A stretch of DNA of 64,000 bases from Oscillospiraceae bacterium (lineage in GTDB: Bacteria; Bacillota; Clostridia; Oscillospirales; Ruminococcaceae): the NCBI GenBank assembly GCA_021202155.1, contig JAJQDP010000053.1, positions 84,277 to 148,276 of the forward strand, given 5' to 3'. Position numbers and translations under genes: made by a program. The number at the start of each line of letters is the position of its first letter. Within the stretch, counting starts at the first letter, position 1. The notes below the pieces were generated by a model. It had not been told where the DNA came from, did no database searches, and was given only the letters and a program-made list of their open reading frames with translations. Shown piece by piece: positions 61,416 to 64,000 of this stretch.

Positions 61416-62096
61416 TTACTTCCAGGTGAAGTTTTCTTTTCCAGCTCCGAGCTCGAAGAAATATTTGCTTATTCCGAGGTCTGCTTTCGAGAATGAGCCC
61501 TCAGGAACGGTCATCGAAACTTCGTTGCCGATGCCTTTGATTCTGAACTCCTGACGGTTCATCCCCGTGGGAGCCAAGAGAGCCGCTTCAACTCCGGCTT
61601 TGAACCATTCGGGAGCTGAGCCTTCGTATGAGGAAACATCGCTTGCGGACTTTGACTTATGCGGAACACCCTGCTCCATTCCATAGCCGACGGCGACAAC
61701 TCCGATAATCTTTGAATTCTCAGGGGAATTGGAATTCTTTCTTGCATTCTTTTTGCTATACATTCCGCCTATCCACCATGTATTCAGTCCCAGAGTCTGG
61801 GCATACAGCATGAGGTCGGCACTGACATAGCCGAGCATTTCCTCGGTAGAAGCCTTGTCTGGACCGGCTAAAATCATGTAGTTCAGGACGTTTTTCGACA
61901 TAGTTGCAGCCATGATTCCGGGCATCGCCTCCTTGTTGTCGGTGACGAGCTGGATGTTCAGGTCATACTTCTGGTTGTTCTCCTCAATTCTTAGATTGAG
62001 CTTTTTGACAATTTCGGCGGATAGTTCCGTCTTCTCATACTTACGGACGGTGTGCCTCGTCTTCATTGCTTCCTGCATTGAGCTGTTGATTGCCAT
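61416..62096 (-). CDS. Nitroreductase-family protein
   Basis: A 226-residue FMN-dependent oxidoreductase of the nitroreductase family: the N-terminal KTRHTVRKYEK motif binds FMN phosphate, and YVSADLMLYAQTLGLNTWWIGGM and IIGVVAVGYG complete the fold. It may reduce quinones, nitro compounds or flavins. AGGAGG precedes the ATG. Between it and sirtuin B lie 115 bases with a CCCACC/GGTGGG hairpin and weak T-run, so read-through may be partial. Confidence 0.9.
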   Translation of the reverse strand: MAINSSMQEAMKTRHTVRKYEKTELSAEIVKKLNLRIEENNQKYDLNIQLVTDNKEAMPGIMAATMSKNVLNYMILAGPDKASTEEMLGYVSADLMLYAQTLGLNTWWIGGMYSKKNARKNSNSPENSKIIGVVAVGYGMEQGVPHKSKSASDVSSYEGSAPEWFKAGVEAALLAPTGMNRQEFRIKGIGNEVSMTVPEGSFSKADLGISKYFFELGAGKENFTWK

Positions 62097-62114
62097 TGAA
62101 ATAGCCTCCTCGTT

Positions 62115-62435
62115 TTATTCTTTTTCCCACAACCGGAAGGTGGTCACATAAGGACAATCCTCAGGCAATGTGGTGTTAAACAGTGCCGTATACAAGGTAA
62201 GTTTTCCACAATGGTTGCACTTCCTGAATCGCTCCTCATACACACGGCACAGGTTCGTTGTTGTGTCAAGATATTCACAGGGGTTGTCATAATGAATGAT
62301 TACCTTGCCGTCGGAGCCTAAGGAGCGGGTGTAACAGCATTTTCCGCAACGGGTGCACAGGGAGTCCCAGTCATTACGCCACTTGAGCCATTCTTTAAAT
62401 ATGCTTACGGCATGTCCACCAGTTGAGCCGCTCAT
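62115..62435 (-). CDS. YkgJ-type cysteine-cluster protein
   Basis: A 106-residue protein with the Cys cluster CTRCGKCCYTRS, then CEYL, CRVYEERFRKCNHC and CPY, typical of the YkgJ/UPF0153 family that may bind iron or zinc. Its role is unknown. GGAGGG precedes the ATG. It is the first gene of the minus operon that begins at the TetR-type operator, 18 bases before the nitroreductase gene. Confidence 0.88.
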   Translation of the reverse strand: MSGSTGGHAVSIFKEWLKWRNDWDSLCTRCGKCCYTRSLGSDGKVIIHYDNPCEYLDTTTNLCRVYEERFRKCNHCGKLTLYTALFNTTLPEDCPYVTTFRLWEKE

Positions 62436-62479
62436 ACATCCGCCCTCCTCTCCGACAAAAAATTACGGGAAGATTTATC

Positions 62480-62509
62480 TTGACATTGTCCAACAACCTG
62501 TTATATAAT
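62480..62509 (+). promoter_or_regulatory. Promoter of tetR-type gene with operator in spacer
   Basis: TTGACA, 18 bases, TATAAT on the plus strand. The operator core CCAACAACCTGTT lies inside the spacer, so bound repressor would block its own gene. Confidence 0.8.
62488..62506. promoter_or_regulatory. TetR-type operator O2
   Basis: GTCCAACAACCTGTTATAT, close to O1 at 58779, set between the divergent tetR and cysteine-cluster gene promoters. Confidence 0.7.
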
Positions 62510-62569
62510 ATATATTATACTCAGTACGGAGGCGTTATCAACCCCCAATTTTTTCAAAACTGTCGGATT
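62490..62569. repeat. Promoter/operator block, copy 2
   Basis: Gap-free match to 58781-58860. Here both strands carry promoters: plus for the TetR gene and minus for the five-gene operon. Confidence 0.8.
62514..62541 (-). promoter_or_regulatory. Promoter of cysteine-cluster/nitroreductase/sirtuin operon
   Basis: TTGATA, 16 bases, TATAAT on the minus strand, the equivalent of 58805-58832. Confidence 0.75.
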
Positions 62570-62590
62570 ATCAAGAAGAGGCGATTTTAG

Positions 62591-63142
62591 ATGAAAAAAC
62601 AACCGGAAATTACAGAAAGAACAAGGCAAAAGTTTGTCGACGCCTTTTGGGCTCTGGCAAAGGAAAAGCCGGTCTCGAAGATTGCGGTAAGCGAGCTGAC
62701 GCGGCGTGCCGGCTACAACCGCAGTACCTTCTATGAATATTTTTTAGACACCGACGATTTATTGTCCTATGTCGAGGACAGGCTTATTGACGAGGTCAAG
62801 AAAGTTGCTCAGAAATCCATATCGGATGAGAAACCGCCAACGGATTTCTTCCGCATGGTCTTTTCCGCAATGAACGAGGAAATCTATATTCTCTTGGGTC
62901 CGAACGGCGATTCAAGCTTCCTTTCGAGGGTCAGAACCGAGCTTATTCCGCTTGCTTCCCAATTTCTCCCCTGTCCTTCCGACCTTGAAAACTTCGACTA
63001 TCTCGTCGCCTTCGTCAACTCCGCCATGTTCGGACTTTTAGAACATTGGCATGAAAATAAAAAAGACATCAGTCCGGAGGAAATCAGCGAGCTGATGCAG
63101 AGGTTAGTGTATGGAGGTATCAGGGGGTATATTAACGGGTGA
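62591..63142 (+). CDS. TetR/AcrR family regulator
   Basis: A 183-residue regulator with an N-terminal helix-turn-helix (KIAVSELTRRAGYNRSTFYE, about 28-50) and a ligand-binding helical domain. It is divergent from the sirtuin operon and its promoter spacer holds the operator. The same operator stands before the ABC-2 operon 3.7 kb away, so it most likely represses itself and both operons. The inducer is unknown. Confidence 0.93.
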   Translation: MKKQPEITERTRQKFVDAFWALAKEKPVSKIAVSELTRRAGYNRSTFYEYFLDTDDLLSYVEDRLIDEVKKVAQKSISDEKPPTDFFRMVFSAMNEEIYILLGPNGDSSFLSRVRTELIPLASQFLPCPSDLENFDYLVAFVNSAMFGLLEHWHENKKDISPEEISELMQRLVYGGIRGYING

Positions 63143-63200
63143 GAGCTGTAATAGAGCGCGGCTGAAGGGGTGAATCGGTTGACGATGTGGCATAAAGAAT

Positions 63201-63240
63201 CCCGATTGCTTTCTTTAGTAAAAGCAATCGGGCTTCGTTT
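63201..63240 (+). terminator. Terminator of tetR-type gene
   Basis: CCCGATTGCTTT pairs with AAAGCAATCGGG around an 8-base loop, followed by CTTCGTTT. The long stem is clear, the T-run modest. Confidence 0.8.
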
Positions 63241-63314
63241 ACCCTACGCACTATATTTGCTAAGCTCTTAATTGGCTATTTTTGTGTCAGCTTCTACACT
63301 CAACTTGAAAGCAG

Positions 63315-64000
63315 TCACCGCCAGCCGGTAAAATCAGACGCCGCTTCTCCATAGTTGTAAATGGCTTTGCAAAGATTAATTGCATCTTCGGTTATGCTGT
63401 ATTCTGCGGAAACGCCAGTATCGATTATATGCTTGACATATGTATACACACTATAAGTTGTATACACCTCTCCATCTCTGAAAACGGAAAATGACCGGTT
63501 CATCTCCTTCGCTGGAACTCTGTATTCGATATAGTATGTGCCATTATCGTACTGGACTTCAAGCGTCTCGCCGTTAACTGTGTATATACTTGCGGTATCG
63601 GTCACCTCAAATATGACGTAAATGCCGTTGCCGTCGAGGGCGAGATACTTCGTGACATCCGGGTCAGAGCTGATAGCTTCGATTTCGGGATTGTCCCAGG
63701 TGACGACATCGTTGGTGGTGAGCCAGTCACTGCCCAATATTGTGGTCAGATTGCCGGGCAGAGTGCTGTTCTCCTCGCCCGCGTAAATCTCAGCATAATA
63801 GCCGTAAACAAGCACCGCTTCGCAGAGGTCTTTCACGGCATAAAGTTCGTCTGATTCGTCACTTGTTATCGCCGCCTCGCAGTATTGATAGACCGAATAA
63901 TCGGAGACTGAAATTGTGGTCGAGCTGTCCGTCAAAGTCGCCGTGATAGTAGTATCAAACTGTGTCGGGCTGACGTAGACGATGTAGCGGTAGTACTCCA
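63315..64000 (-). CDS. Surface protein, C-terminal part (runs off window edge)
   Basis: At least 228 residues; the frame is open to the window end and its visible first codons are not a start. It holds two copies of a short motif, YSVYQYCEAAI... near the 5' side and YSVYTYVKHII... near the end, each followed by an acidic stretch and a helix ending AVLVYG or AIYNYG. Such domains occur at the C-terminal end of large secreted proteins of gut Clostridia. The activity is unknown. No terminator was clear between its stop and 63240. Confidence 0.75.
   Translation of the reverse strand, partial: EYYRYIVYVSPTQFDTTITATLTDSSTTISVSDYSVYQYCEAAITSDESDELYAVKDLCEAVLVYGYYAEIYAGEENSTLPGNLTTILGSDWLTTNDVVTWDNPEIEAISSDPDVTKYLALDGNGIYVIFEVTDTASIYTVNGETLEVQYDNGTYYIEYRVPAKEMNRSFSVFRDGEVYTTYSVYTYVKHIIDTGVSAEYSITEDAINLCKAIYNYGEAASDFTGWR

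Overview
The window reads as chromosome of a spore-forming, anaerobic, probably gut-associated Clostridia (Oscillospiraceae/Ruminococcus-like). The evidence is the sporulation and germination genes (spoVAD/spoVAE, gerA-gerB-gerC), strong AGGAGG-type ribosome sites, sigma-A promoters with 17-bp spacers and extended -10 boxes, a GH5 cellulase, an SGNH esterase lipoprotein, an orphan MsmX/UgpC-type sugar ATPase, and a rubredoxin plus flavodiiron oxygen-detoxification pair. No rRNA, tRNA, CRISPR array, prophage or transposase gene was seen.

Layout. 1-1.1 kb: spoVAD/spoVAE (minus). 1.2-9.5 kb: lipoprotein, cyclophilin, uvrC, TIM-barrel protein, rsmD, coaD, coiled-coil protein, aspartate kinase, second lipoprotein. 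9.6-14.8 kb: rpmE with a structured leader, yigZ-type gene, dgt, dnaG, rpoD. 15-18.7 kb: two tandem paralogous surface proteins with matching promoters and operators. 18.9-20.9 kb: groES-groEL under CIRCE. 21.2-24.4 kb: atypical response regulator, acidic membrane protein, HtrA protease. 24.5-24.8 kb: a compact type I toxin-antitoxin-like locus. 24.9-27.9 kb: hom, pheB-type ACT gene, TatD nuclease. 28.2-29.9 kb: a frame-interrupted beta-helix surface protein. 30.1-39.3 kb: proC, SGNH lipoprotein, UgpC ATPase, rsuA-type enzyme, HAD hydrolase, DUF4830 protein, heterodimeric ABC exporter. 39.5-46.5 kb: fakA-like/asp23, gerC-gerB-gerA, DUF421-DUF4363, nrdR. 46.6-51.9 kb: rubredoxin, flavodiiron fusion, aminotransferase, GH5. 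52-58.8 kb: a second heterodimeric ABC exporter, then an ABC-2 operon. 58.9-63.1 kb: PARG-like macrodomain, two sirtuins, nitroreductase, cysteine-cluster protein and divergent TetR. The right edge cuts a surface protein.

The strongest candidate for an undescribed system is 55.8-63.1 kb. Two sirtuins that both carry Gln in place of the catalytic His (as in the ADP-ribosylating SirTM class) are coupled to a PARG-like gene, preceded by a nitroreductase and a cysteine-cluster protein. The set is bracketed by two copies of an 80-bp promoter/operator block, one at the tetR divergent promoter and one in front of an ABC-2 transporter operon. I infer one TetR-controlled ADP-ribosylation and efflux regulon.

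A second candidate is the 24.5-24.8 kb locus: a 32-residue hydrophobic peptide and a structured antisense RNA, each from a perfect consensus promoter. Intergenic space is also filled by a family of modular palindromic elements (at least nine copies) and by arrays of a TAATKCG heptamer.
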